Source: Ascaris suum
Lineage: Eukaryota > Nematoda > Chromadorea > Rhabditida > Ascarididae
Direction: 5' to 3'
Length of the DNA: 64,000 nucleotides
Assembly (NCBI GenBank): GCA_013433145.1
Contig: CM024187.1
Span: 20,697,826-20,761,825, forward strand
How positions within the stretch are numbered: the stretch's first letter is position 1; every line of letters begins with the position of its first letter. The notes under the pieces were generated by a model. The model was not told the DNA's origin, made no database searches, and saw only the letters and a program-made list of their open reading frames with translations. Positions 1 to 12,596 of the stretch are shown one piece after another. A program made the translations under genes and the position numbers.

Positions 1-3000
1 TTGAGACAGTGCCACTAATAATGGCATATTTGATGCTGTTTCAAAGTGCGACCTCATTTCGATAACGAATTGAAAAGCAGTAGTGCTGATCATGACGAAA
101 AGAGAAATAGCAGTTGTTCACTACTAATGAAAAATCAAATTTTGAAGTACCTGGAAACGTTTTCCTGAATATCTTACTTTCTTGCTGTGTTTATTTTAGA
201 ATTAAATTTTTTTAGTCTATATGGAGTCGACGACTCGCTTGGGCCAAGAAGACTGGCGTAAAAAGGTGGACCGCCCCGACACTCAGCCAAATGTTTGTGA
301 ATTCTATATATTATCAACTCTGCCGACTTACATGCATAAGTTGTTACCTTCAGCAGATGGAGGGATGTAACAATATTTTAATGAGCCTGCAAGCTTCATA
401 TCCCAGCGTTAGAACGATAGTTTTCTTACCAATCGCCCTACTTCTAGATTTTTTGTGAGAATCCCCACAAACCATATAGTTCACTGAGTTTATTACACAT
501 TCCCACTATGAATCTAAAAAATCTGTTTGAGCATTCAGCTCATGGCTTTCGTTACCGATCGTCATTCTTGGCGAATCTCCTTAAGTTATTGGATAAATTC
601 CTTACCTTTTGGCTGGTAAGGACCCTCATATGTGAGCCTCGTTCGAAATGCACTTGGTTACATCCCTGTTTTACTGTACTTTTTTGAGTTTGGTTCATCC
701 TGCTATGAATCGATTAGTATTTTTCGTTAACTGTAGTGGTAGTTTCATGGGATGTAATGACGAGAACCAAAATTAGCCATATTACAGGCACGTGTAACAG
801 TTGCGGATGCGGATATTGCAAGTGGCGAATCGTCAGTTCATCCTGTAATATGAGCAGAACCTGCGCGTGATCATATGAGCGGTATCTACGCTTGGTCTTA
901 TGGGCAGTATAAGCGGATGATCTGAAGGGTGTGGTCTGTGTTTGTATCATGCAAAGTACGCTGCTGTGAGATTTCATGAGTATGTTGTATGTTGTATCAC
1001 GTTGAATGTGCTTTTGTAAGATTTCATGTTGTTCATGTTTACTTTATTATCTTTATTACATTATAACCTCTCTGCCGGATAGTTGGGGAGTTGCCAAAGG
1101 TCGTTTTTACCCTAGTGGAATAGAAATTTTATAGTAAATCTTTTTTGCCGCTTTCAGCCCTAATTCGCTGCCTTGAAAATGATGATTAGATAGGCCTTTA
1201 CTTGGACTAAGAAATACGCCAAAGATTTCGCTACCTCCGATGACTTTTCTCCAAAGTTTCATTTGACTTTTCTCCAAGTTTCTATAGTTTTCATTTCTCT
1301 CTTATGTTCGCTGGCTGTCCTATTGAAGTTCACTTTTTGGAAATTGTGGAGTTGGCTGCTAAAATTCATCTCCGAATTAGAAAAGGAGGGCACATGTTGC
1401 TTCTGTTTAAGTCAGACCCACGACATTGCAAACAGAGACCCACTTGTTGCGGAAAACAAATCCCAGAGCACTAATGGAGTAAGCTTTTGAAAGACTCTAA
1501 AAGTCTTATCAATTCACTTAGAGTATTCCTGTACTTATTTTGTGGGCGGAATGGCAGAAATAATAAAATGCCGACACCGTCAATAAAATAAATTTGCTGT
1601 GCTCACTCTTGCACAAGATTGCGCCTGCTATTAATGCGTAACATGCGGGTCGACCACATTGTTGCGATGGAAGCTTCAAAGCTGATTTGAACTGAGCTGC
1701 TACACAGGCATTACCGACGATCTTACTGTATTTCTGCATAAAACATTCAACTTGACAGTTGTACGATGGATTTTGACGAAAATGTAAGTGGTATTTTCAA
1801 AATGAAAGGCACTGTTAGTCTTATGAGATGGTCGAGGTTGGAATGGAAGGATGTTTGCGGTTCTGAGGGGAAAATAGTTTTGTTTTTGGAATTTTCAGCT
1901 ATAAAATAAGACATCGGAACTTCCGTTATCGTGTTAAAATTCTCTTCCCATTTGGATTTGGGGTGGCGGTCTCTCAGGAGTCAAAATCAAATCACGAAGA
2001 AAACGGTGAAGTGAGTTTGTTGGTTGGATTTGCTAAACCTACGGATTCTCTTTTTTTCCTCTCGTGGAGGGGAGTGGTGGTGTGGGTGGGTTGGGCCTAT
2101 GCACTCGGAAATGCCTAGCAAAGGTTTTCATGGGAGAGTGGAAGCGAGGTGGGGGTTGGTATAGGGATGGAAACCTTATTATGCGTCAGGGTGCACCGTC
2201 CGAGTCAGTATTATTGAGCAGCTTATGTGGACAAATTTGCAAACGATTGTTTCCTAGACGTCTCTTTAGGCATCTGCGGTTTAGATGGAATCTTCCTTTC
2301 CACCAGGAAGAGAAGTGTTGGATTAGCTGTGACCATGCAGCGAGTGGCTCTTACCTATAAGTTGGATGTCACTCACGGGATGAGGTTGGCAGTTTTTTTG
2401 TTAAGACAACAGAGCACGGAGCCAAAAAGAAAGGAATGAGGAGCAGCGGGGTCTCGAGCTCCAGTTATCCCTATCAGAGCAAGGAGCTTTAGAGTTTGTG
2501 CTACTTCCTCACGAGTGTTTTGTTTTTGAGAGCGTACCGTGAAAGAATCGGTACTAACCAAATAAACACCGGTACAAAACAGAGAGGTCGGTACCTGTTC
2601 ACCACATACGACGAGTGCATGGGCTCAAGGGCCAAGTTTAACAGCATTTTGAGATGGTACAGCCAAACGCACAAAGCCACGACTAGAAAGTAACTACCAG
2701 AGGAAGGAGAGGGGTGGAGATGGGGAAGCATTACAAGTGGGCTGATAAGGTGCAAAGGAATGTATAGTGACGACTTTTGGGAGCAAATAGAAGAATATGC
2801 AGCCGGCTGCGTTGCTGTTTGTGTGCCGTGCACGACTGCAACGTGTCCCTTGTCGCGCATTTTCTCGTTGGCATGCGTACAACGCGCTATCTCGGTGAGA
2901 CGCCCGGTCATCTACCCTCTCACTTCGGTCGTTCGCATCGTCACCTCATCGTCGTACACCGCCAAAATGGTTCGTTTTCTATTTCTAAGCCGACTGATTC

Positions 3001-5962
3001 GTTATACAGACTGCAAATTCGTTAAAATTTGATGTCACTTGTTCTCAGGTGATAATTTAAAATACTAAATGTATTTTAACCGAGTAATGCAATTCTGTAA
3101 CTATACCATTTTTTTTTTCTAAACTACCCTTCATTCTTTCGAAATGGCCATGAAAACATCTGGAGGGGAACATTCTCCATTTTCTTAGCGGCATTCGACG
3201 CAGTTATTCATTTCGCTTCGAAATCTTCAACAGCGCGCTTTTGCACAAACACGTTCACTGGTTATGCCTGCGCTTAAACCTCTTTTCCTTCATTGCTACG
3301 AACAAAAAATGAACGAAAATCAGGTTTAAGGCCTTGGCTGCAATAGTATTAGTAATCATAGTGAACCCCTACCTATGGGAGTAGTGGAAGTTTACAAAAA
3401 AACTTGCTGAAAGAGCTCAAAAATTGCCTGCGAGCACAAATCTTCGACACACGGAACGAATCTTCGACAATTATAGTTTCAGGTAAGCTAATAAATCGAA
3501 CTTCAACTCTCGTGTATTGCAACAATGAACGCACAAAGAAATCGGAGGGCGCTCTTCGTTAAGAATCCTAACAGATTATTTGTCTCATTTGTGACGTAGA
3601 TAATCTCCTGCTAAGCTTGCAAGACGACCACATGTGGGAATAAACGTAGAGCACAACTTGAGTAAGTTAATTCCTGCTGGCAAAATATTGCAGCTTTTAT
3701 GCGAATAATGGCAAGCTGTAATGTGCTAGACTGCGTTACAACTTTACAACTTAACTGCGCTTTCCAAAAGAGCTGTAACACCACTTCCAATCACAAATAG
3801 TCGAGATTTTCCCATCGTCCTGTTTACATTGCATGGGCATCATGGGTGGTCTCGTGACAGTATGAGGGCAAAATTCTACTGTGGTTTTGAATGAAAACTA
3901 TCAAGAAGGTCATCAAATTTAAAAAGCTTGGTTTTATTCAAATTATGGTGAATTTTGTTCCCTGCCATTTTTTGCAGCAAGTGGTTCCGATTATAAACAC
4001 TTTGAAATAGAAAGAAGACGTTGTAGTGTTTCAAGTTAGGAGTTCAGCTTCACAGGCTGTCTTTCGCCACAAAATACCTACTCCTCTACTCAATTCTAAC
4101 TATCCGCGCCCTTCGAGAAGGAAATCAGTTGAGGTGGAGAGGAATGGAGCATATTATAGATCGATGACGAAGATTCTTATGCTGAAGGGTTAGAGATGCT
4201 AAAAGCCATACGCCCGTAAGCACTGTCTTATTCGGCCAAGCAAAGAAACGACCTCTGCACCTACCCGTAAAGCGCAGATGCTCAATACACCTTATTTAAA
4301 ATCTAGTCAGAACGCGAAGAACGTGGCGTTATTCTAGAGGTATATTCCGACACCACTCACCTCTGTCAGTCTTCTTTTTATACGGTTAATGTTGGCGTCT
4401 ATCAACGAAAAAGCCTTACCCAAACACAAGTAGCCTTGCACAATAGACATCCTCTCAATTCTTATGAAATGCTGAGCATTTAAAACTCCACTAATTTCGA
4501 AATAAGGAATTAGTTACTAATGAAGTCTTGTATATCGGCCTATTTATTCTTCGTACTCACTCAGTTTTTATGAACGAAGTGACGAGAAGAAAACCACAGA
4601 ATCTGAAGAGTCAAACTGCAGGTTGCAAATATTGGCAGCTGTTTCTCCTATGCTTGAGCCCGACAGTTTTTATGCATGGTCGCAAATACTCGTCATAATT
4701 AACACGTGAGAACTATGTATGCTGTTGTCCTGTAATTGTGTTCTATTTTGCAATTTTTGCAATATACATCCGGCAAATACGGACGTAAACCTCTGAATTC
4801 GAAAGAAACGCCTCTTTAAAAAAATGTGAGAATGAGGTGATAAACAGTTGTAATCCATTGGCTTTCTTCCTTCGTACCTTCCTCAGTGAATGCGCGAGTC
4901 TTTGTTTAAATCACAGAAATGCATTCGAAACCTCATCAACATCTTCCTTTATAACGCTTTAAGCGTCAGATATTGGTTGGACCCAAGCAGTTGTCATGAG
5001 CGGTTTAATGTGTTGATTGAATGGCGCGCGAAGATATCACATTGCTTTTCTCTACACTTACGAAATTTCGCATAGAATACGGTGGAAAAATAAAGTGGTG
5101 GCACTATTCTCCTATCGTGTTGTTTTCCAACCATTCATATGATAACTTGCAGCCTTTTCGGTGAGGTTTGGTTGGAAGCAATGAGAGCACAGATCGAAGC
5201 AAAGCTCTTCACATACACGCTGAAACGTTCTGACTGCTGAAATGAGTTGAAATAAAACCATGAATGGATCTAAAATAACACCCCTCTATCGCTCAACACG
5301 CTGCATCGAGAGAACGAGGTGTCCGCTCATTCCATGATAATGAACGTGGGATACTAGATTTCTTCTCTACAAGGACCCCCAAGGGCTATGCGACTTGATG
5401 TAGACAATTGGTGTATATCTTCGGAGATAAACGGAGGAAGGCTTCGGGACCCTGCTGCTTACGATTTGCATTAAGAGTTGGGGAATAAGACCATCGCCTA
5501 GGAGAGCAGCGACCGAAAATTTTAGAAGGACGCTCAAGCTGAACGCGAATCAGACCACCTACTGATTGTACCGATTCGTTGTCTCAAAAAAAGTGTATTA
5601 TGTCTAAGTATGCTGAAATTGGCGTGTGTATGAATACCTTAAGTTTGTATTTTTTTTTCAGACACAATATTTCACTCAACAACAAATTGACGGTTAGTTT
5701 GCTGTTCCCATCTTTTTCAGCTATTCAACGCGACATTATATTGGCTTAATTTTTACAACGAATAAAGCATAAAGCAATAAAGGATACATACACAAAATTT
5801 CTTCCGATGAAATCAGTCGTTGATATCTAAAAAACTGATGTTATTACAAAATATATTCGATGCGTTGTTGATGCAAGAGGTTTTTTTTTTCCGCGCATAT
5901 GGATATTTGTGCTAATTTGTTGAGAACGTGCCTTGGAGTATATACTCCGTTGATGATCTGCC
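1..5962. other. Intergenic or intronic DNA, no supportable gene
   Basis: I see no exon set with consistent splice sites and phase here. The patch at about 2060-3040 is richer in GC and carries overlapping open frames on both strands, the longest being 136 codons at 2501-2911 on the minus strand. None has a recognisable domain, and the frames overlap one another, so I treat them as chance. The patch could be promoter or 5' untranslated sequence of a neighbour. A short direct duplication lies at 1241-1285. AATAAA motifs near 5761-5780 could be the end of an unseen + strand transcript or may be chance in AT-rich DNA. Confidence 0.4.
1241..1285. repeat. Short tandem duplication, about 22 bp unit
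   Basis: Two adjacent copies, 1241-1262 and 1264-1285, share the core TGACTTTTCTCCAA followed by (A)GTTTC. They differ by a one-base indel and a few substitutions near the end. It looks like a local replication-slippage duplication and no function is apparent. Confidence 0.6.
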
Positions 5963-7654
5963 ATGACTTCGTCCGATTACTCTATCGAAGATGTTGCATG
6001 CGGTGAGCTTTTATTGGTGGTAGTCGTGCATCATGTATTCTGAATAATGATAACGTTTAGCGGAAAATAATCGTCATGTCATTCTTTGTGAGGATGAAAG
6101 CGGAACTGTCCATGCCCGAAGAATTAGTTTTCTTCGAAGGCCCACTGAACGATAGAATTATCGGCGATATACGTATTCTTTTCGGAGAACCTAGCATTTC
6201 GTCGTAGAATTTATTCTATACAGGGTTGTTCCGATCCGCTTGAATCTCATTCTAAGCCTTTATTTCTAATAAACATTACGAACTGTTTTTCAGAATATCG
6301 GCAATGCTTCTATCTGTATTGTCAAGATGGTTTTGCCGAAAGTGCATCGCAACTGCGTTACGTAATGCGCAGTCTCGGCTATAGCCCTACTGTACCCGAG
6401 ACAGTCAAATACTTCAACGATCACAGTAAGTAATTTATTTATTCTCTGTCTTCCTTATGATAATGGAGGAATTACAGGTCAGTGGCGTCTCTAAGCACTC
6501 CACGACGTGCATTGTTACGTAATAGAGCACATTTACTTCCATAGTTATTTGTACGTTCACCAGAAATAATTACAAAAATGGAGTTTTTGCAACTCGGCGC
6601 AATTTTCGTATGGATAATCATATTTCCATAAGCGACCGACTCACTGCAAAAATTGTCAGCCACTAATTTTTAAACAAAACTCGAGCACTTAAAAGAGATT
6701 TGCGTATGGAACTTTCGCGACATTTCACTGTTTACTGAACATAAGAATGTGATCAAAAGAAAAAAATTGGGCACAAGCAGTCACCCTAACACTGCGTTAT
6801 ATATATAACGTCGTCGTACTATATTTCAGCAGCCGTCGCAGTAGGTGTATAAAAGTAACCACAAATCCGTTCGCACAGCGCTTGCCCCACGCATGTAAGT
6901 TTGCAAATTTGCAAATTACATGCAAATCTATTTTTTGGTGAACCATCGTCAATCAACAATCCTCATCACTTCTTGAAGTTGCTTGTCTTTCTGCCTGTTT
7001 CTATGTCTGCGGTGGATGTAGACCCTTATATGATTACTTGCGCAATTTTTAGGTGTTCGCTCGATCGGCTACTGACTTCATTATACGAATAACTGTTGAA
7101 GGCGAATAAATATCCCCAAATTTTGAGCCCGAGCTGTTGTTAAGACTCTCTTTTTGCCCACATGCCACACTACCCACATGATAAAGTGCTAGGCAGGCAT
7201 CACTATCCTGCTAACTTCTCCTTCATAAGGTTGCCCTGACATTCGGTGTCAAACCATTCTTTAAACAAAGGCTCATGCTATAGATTTCCTCAGCAACACA
7301 GAACTCAGTCAAATGCTGGTATTTTATCGTGAAGGGCAATTTTGTGGCAATTTTACAGATAAAAAGGTCGATTTCGCGTCGTTTCTTGAAATTCTTCATG
7401 CGGATAGCGAAAAAGGCGATCCGATGGTCGAAATAATTGCTGCTCTGAGAGGTATAGATCCTAAGAATCAGGGCTGGATTACTGTGCCCGAATTTGTCAG
7501 CATTTTATCATCGGTCGGCGAGAGGATTTCACGTGAAGAAATTGACAACATTCTATTGCAACTTGATCTTAAATCGAGCAGTCGGGTCCCCTATGCCAAA
7601 CTTATTCAATCTCTCTCCAGTACGCCAATGCCTTATCATCAAAAGAAGAAATGA
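5963..7654 (+). CDS. Calmodulin-like protein, CALML4 type, three exons
   Basis: Exons are 5963-6002, 6294-6425 and 7359-7654. All introns are GT-AG and the phases agree, giving about 155 residues, the usual length of CALML4-like proteins. The start is the ATG of a short first exon ending in a GTGAGC donor; exon 2 follows a TTTTTCAG acceptor. Exon 2 encodes EYRQCFYLY and LRYVMRSLGYSPT, matching the first EF-hand helix and the MRSLG-type linker of calmodulin. Exon 3 holds VDFASFLEIL, then EF-hands 3 and 4. The calcium loops are degenerate. Loop 1 lacks the acidic pattern, loop 2 is shortened, loop 3 reads DPKNQGWITVPE with Lys and Gln at positions 3 and 5, and loop 4 ends in Lys instead of Glu. 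I infer a myosin light-chain-like or scaffold role with little calcium binding; in vertebrates CALML4 is a myosin light chain in brush border and hair cells. AATAAA motifs at 8226-8235 could serve for polyadenylation. Confidence 0.85.
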
Positions 7655-8225
7655 ACGATAATGAGGTGTCAATTTGCTGAATAAGAAGAACTTTCACTTA
7701 CGGAAAAATACGAGGTGGTGAAACATTTCAAGTGTTTTGTATAGACCTTGAAAGTGATAATCGCACATTTCAGTTCGTCCACTCCTAAAAACCGATTTTG
7801 ACAAAGGAGTCACATAAGGCGCCATGATTATGCTGCAGTCTCAAAATAACCCTTCTCCCATCCACCTCCGCCCTCTTCTCTTCCTCCTTTCAAATTAGCT
7901 ATTAATGCCATTAATGAGTAGGTAAGCATTTCATTCCGTCCGTACAGATAGGAAAAAGGGAGAGATATGAAAAGGAGTTTAAGATGAGGTAAAATTTAGC
8001 TGGTACTAAGCTGATACATTAAATTTCAAGGAACTTGCAGTACGTGTGACATCTTTACTCTACAGAAATCTGCATATTCAGTTAGCATATTTCTGCAATA
8101 TTTGTGGTGCTTCTTCCGTATTCAAAAGGGGTAGCTTTTGCTTGCTAGCTATCTTTAGTTTTGTGGTGCGTTGTACTGTGAAGAAGTGATATTGTCGCTA
8201 TGAATGCTTGGAGGAAAAAAACTTA

Positions 8226-8235
8226 AATAAATAAA
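8226..8235 (+). terminator. Candidate poly(A) signals of the CALML4-like gene
   Basis: Two overlapping AATAAA hexamers lie about 570 bases after the stop codon of the calmodulin-like gene. The distance implies a rather long 3' untranslated region, so the assignment is tentative. Confidence 0.3.
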
Positions 8236-10529
8236 ATCACTTCAGTCGATGTTCGACCATTGTTTCATTGCATTAAAACATCACAAATCAAACGATGACA
8301 TGCCATTTTAACCTGCATCTCGATGCCATTTTTGGCTATATTGATGAGCAGATGCATTGACAAAGTGGAAAACTTCCAAGTGGAAGAAGCATAATGAAGA
8401 ATGGTTTCGGTGATTCAGTTATTCGATTTATGCCTTGTTTGTCAGGAAGTGATTTGAAGGCTCTCAATTCACATGTTTCACGCATTTCAACAGTGAGAGT
8501 GAGCAATTTATTCACATAAAAACAAACTTTACCACGTTGACAAATATAAGTTGAAGAACTATAATTTGTTAACTAAACTTAGCAGCAGCGATTACTACAT
8601 CAATGCGTGCACATCTGACACAAATAGTTGCGATATGGTTACTGAAATATGATTTTAAAAAACGTATCCTAATTGCAGCGTTGCAAGACTTGCCTGTTGC
8701 ACTGGAGCTCACTAAGACTCAAAGGATCCTTCATGATAGAGACTAATGGATGTTAGTTGTCAAATGATATCGATGAGTCTCCTTGATGACGGTCATGCAT
8801 AAATGATTCAACTTAATATCTATTTGCATTACTAATGTTTCACTCAATATAACTTTTGAGTGGTCATTGTTTATTATCAGTAAAACTCACACACCTCCTC
8901 TGTATATATGGTATTCTACACAAGACAACCCACTGCGCGACTACAACAAAATATACACACTTCCTGCGTATATTAAAGTACTGCGATAATTATTAACTTT
9001 CGAGGAACGTGAGATAATGAGCAAATAAAGGGACATAAAAAATTATTTCCTATGTTGATGTAGTCGATTCATCTATCAATAGACACAGTGAACGTAAGGA
9101 AATTTAAAAACGATGCGATGCACCGGTGAGTGGTTGATTCATTATGTTACGGACGTTTAGATAATGAAGTAATAAAGCAGGAGAGGTAATTTTCGAAGGT
9201 TATTCGATAAAGACGAGAGAAATGCCCTACCCAAAGAATTGGTTTAAACCAAACCGGTTGTTGGTCAAACAAATATTTAGTAGCCAAGTATCTGGCCTAC
9301 ATATCCTCGACAGCTATATTCAACTGTTAAGACCGATTAAGAAGTTGACTTTTTTCAACAGCTATTCATTTAATACTTCCACAGTGAAATTTTTTAACGC
9401 AATCGAATGCGGATAGGAGAAGAATGAGCATGAGTGAGAGGACTGTAGAAAAAGCTTAGATGTGGGCGCTACCGATCTTCCGAATGCTCCACCTGGCGAA
9501 GTATTCCTTAAACAGCCAAATAAAGCGTGTAATAAGTATATTTCTGGAATAGTCACTGGCACTTTTGAAGGCTGTATTAAACGCAAACAGCCCCAGGGAA
9601 AATTCAACGAAATTTATTGATGACTGAGGCAAGCCTTTGAGGGAGAGCGACAACACCCTAAGAGATTTGCATAACGGCATTCCCTAGGAGATGTAACCAA
9701 CTTGTGGTGTCCTCTAGCAAGCTGACGTGTGCGTTGTGTCGAGTTGATTCAAACCGTTTCTTTTTTATCTGCATTTATGGTTTCCTGGATGCGCTCTCTA
9801 CTTAACACGAGAAGCGGAAGTAAACGCCTGGAAGCGAAAATTAGAGAAGCTTGCTCCATCAAAACTTTTGTTTTCCTTGTCTCCCACAGAGCGTACAGCC
9901 ATGGTAGTTGGTCGGTAGGGAGATAGGGTTCTTATTCAGCTCACTGTAGAGACGTTTCTGCAGAAAATAGCACCTAGGATAAAGGGGTGAAGTTGAGCCG
10001 TTTACAAACATTTGACACAAATATTTTTGCTTTACTTTACCTTCAGTGTCGTCCTCTCATTTCTCTCGTCCCTTTAAGTGGCGTCCAGAGATCATGCTTT
10101 GATATAGATTTGATATGATATAGAACCTTTGTAATGTTTCTCGATAGGAATTTATGGCCGGGCAAAGTTTCTGCGATTGTAAATTGGTGCATTGTAAACT
10201 TTATGCGATCGTACAGGTTCAACAAGTGTTTCTACGAACTTCCCAAGTTGGGAGAGGTGAGGGATGGGAGCGAAGGGAAAGAGATGCAATACAGATATTT
10301 ATATACCATGTGTGAATTGAAGAGAATCTGCTTTAACTGTTCTCATTTCGCCTTTTCGCTGTGCTGTTTCTTTTCGTAATAGCTCGCAACGGAATTTCGC
10401 AACAGCGATTGTACTACTGTAAAAAAAATTCGCAATATGTTCAAATGCCATTTTTTTCCACCGCGCATTATTTCTCTCTTGTTTTATTCATTATCTTGAA
10501 ACGGTTGAAGGTTTGTAAAGTTTATTTAA
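8236..10529. other. Gap without a supported gene
   Basis: AT-rich DNA. Two overlapping minus-strand open frames at 9362-9680 run through the same bases in different frames, and neither shows a recognisable domain or clear splice boundaries. I see no reliable feature. Confidence 0.4.
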
Positions 10530-10868
10530 CTATGCGGGTATAGACAATTCGCTTGAAAGGAATCGTTGAAAAGAACATAAAATTTCCGAGCCGATTTTCA
10601 AACGATTACATGTTGATTGAAATTTTATTTTTATATCATCGATGTTTAGGGTTTCCAAGTCTTTGAATTTTCTAGGAATTTGGCGTAGAATGGGCCAATA
10701 TGAGGCTGGCTGGAATGAGAAGTGAAACTGAATCCAAAAACGAATGAACGACCGCAAGCTGCTCGTCACAAAGATAGAGGGTTCATTGTTCGCTAAAGCT
10801 TTACTTCTCACTTCCGACGAGCGTTCAATCAACTCGTCATAGTAATTCCTGCGAAAAGGTGCCATCAT
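10530..10868 (-). CDS. Possible small protein, divergent from the 10935 gene
   Basis: An ATG at 10868-10866 opens a 112-residue frame that ends with TAG at 10530. It starts MMAPFRRNYYDELIERSSE and is followed at 10811 by a good GTGAGA donor. A TTCCAG acceptor near 10718 would resume the same frame, so the gene could be either intronless or a two-exon gene with a short phase-0 intron. The start lies only 66 bases from the start of the + strand gene, which would make a compact head-to-head promoter. I recognise no domain, and the C-terminal half is basic and hydrophobic. It could also be an open frame that is not expressed. Confidence 0.3.
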   Translation of the reverse strand: MMAPFRRNYYDELIERSSEVRSKALANNEPSIFVTSSLRSFIRFWIQFHFSFQPASYWPILRQIPRKFKDLETLNIDDIKIKFQSTCNRLKIGSEILCSFQRFLSSELSIPA

Positions 10869-10934
10869 TGCCGCACAGGTAGAGTAAAGTGTTGCATTCA
10901 TGCACAAAAGTAACGCACGAGTGCATTTAAGGAA

Positions 10935-12466
10935 ATGAGTGTAGAGGAGGCAGTACTACATGTGGCGCTAAGGAATGATTTCCGAGAGGTGGTCAAGCTG
11001 CTGCATGGCTCTCTGAACGAACACATGCACCTTGAGTATGCGTTTTTCGTCATGAAACAGGTGGTGAGTCGACGGTTTCTTGACAAGTACGAATTGGTAC
11101 GCCATCTGATAAACAGGATTCGCTCCTACCAACTTCCATCAAGTGGCTATGAGCTTGAGCTTCTCAAGCTTCAATACTCGATAGCTTTCGTTGTAAGTTA
11201 TTCTTTATAAAAATTTTTTGCTAATTTCTTCGTCAGATTTTGCCCTAGTCTGCAGCTGATAAGGTGGACACTATGAGTGAGAAGTTTTGGTGATTTATTT
11301 CGACAGAGAAGACATACCCAGACATCGCTGTACTTATAGCGTTCGCCCAATAGACATGTTTATGCAGGAAATCCCTTTGGAAATGTTTTCAGTGCTCTTT
11401 GTTTGCAGGTTTTTTTCATATAAGGGTGTTCGGGTTGCTGTGCCATGAAAGTGGGGTCATTTGAGTGTTTTCATCGATACTGCCTATATGCTATTCTTTT
11501 TTCCGATTGTGCTTAGTCGCTGCGATACGTTCCATTGTTAAAGTGCTTCTCGTTTATGTTCACTGTTGTCTCATTTGTACACCTCTCTCAATAAAGCAAC
11601 TAAAATTTCTTGGAGGATTGCATTCTAGTATGAAAGTGTTTTTAATATTTCTAGGTTTTGATGAGCGATATTATCGGTTTGAGCGACGGAAATGCGCTGC
11701 AAACGAGAGAAATTACATCAAAAATCAGGAAACTTCTCGCTGATTCGGGTAAATACTACGTGAGTGCTTATCTATATCTTCCATTCTGCTCCCGACCAGA
11801 GAGCATAGTGTGGTGTGGTTATATTGAGAACGACTGAGTTTGATAGGAAAGAAATCTTCCAGCTTAATCTATGTATCATCAATTCTAAAGAGACGCTTTT
11901 TTTATTCCGGCAGTTTATCGTCGAGAAGAGCAATATAAATGATTGAACCATGTGTGGGAAAACTAGATATTCCTGGGAATAATTACGCCAACACTTTTGC
12001 AAATTTTATTCAACCGGAGCGTTTATAAGGGTTATTGAGAACGTATTTTTGTTGATTACTAAATGGCTTTCATTTATGCACACAGTATGCATATTTGGAG
12101 CTTCAGGAAGTTGATAGACTAGCACAGGAGAGTCGCATAGCATTGATGTCAATATTGATGAAGCAGAAACGTGTCAATCGATTACGAAGGGAATTTTATG
12201 GAAAAGCAGAGCGCATCTCCGAGCAGATCGAATTACGTCTTGATCGAATCCGCGCCGATATTGTACCAGCGCAACGCGAATTGCCGGTCGATTGTCGTAT
12301 GCGAAGCGCGGTCGCTGCAAGTGCCCTCTATAATGAGATAATAGAACGAGATGGGTTTAGTGAGCGTGCGTTACTCAAGTTTCTCAATACCTTCTCAACA
12401 ACCCCACCAATGAGTCTAAATTTTTTTGAATCCTCTTCACATGATTTATTTTCGTCGAGTAGTTAA
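10935..12466 (+). CDS. Unrecognised helical, coiled-coil protein, three exons
   Basis: Exons are 10935-11192, 11655-11759 and 12086-12466, all joined in phase 0 with GTAAGT and GTGAGT donors and TTTCTAG and CACACAG acceptors, giving 247 residues. The start ATG (MSVEEAVLHVALRNDFREV) follows an ATTTAAG sequence that could be a spliced-leader acceptor. Exon 1 looks like a compact alpha-helical domain. Exon 3 begins with a long charged amphipathic helix of about 60 residues, including YLELQEVDRLAQESRIAL and a run of Arg, Glu and Lys heptads, which suggests a coiled coil. The tail is Ser-rich and ends in SSSS. The protein is probably cytoplasmic or nuclear, since no signal peptide or membrane segment is visible. 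I cannot name the family; a subunit of a larger helical complex is a reasonable guess only. The gene structure is well supported by phase and splice signals. Confidence 0.75.
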
Positions 12467-12590
12467 ATCAAACACATCTTCCGAGGCGTCTTTCTTTTCT
12501 ACTTCAGGTAGCATCAAGGGATTTAACACTAAACAAAGTTTGAGTCATCATTTTTACTGCTGGACGTTTGCAACGAGTACATTTCTTGTC

Positions 12591-12596
12591 AATAAA
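12591..12596 (+). terminator. Poly(A) signal AATAAA of the coiled-coil gene
   Basis: AATAAA lies 125 bases after the stop codon at 12466, a normal distance for a nematode 3' untranslated region. Confidence 0.55.

Noticed and set aside
2501..2911. Minus-strand open frame of 136 codons
   Set aside because: It overlaps several + strand frames in a GC-richer patch and has no recognisable sequence, so it is likely composition-driven.
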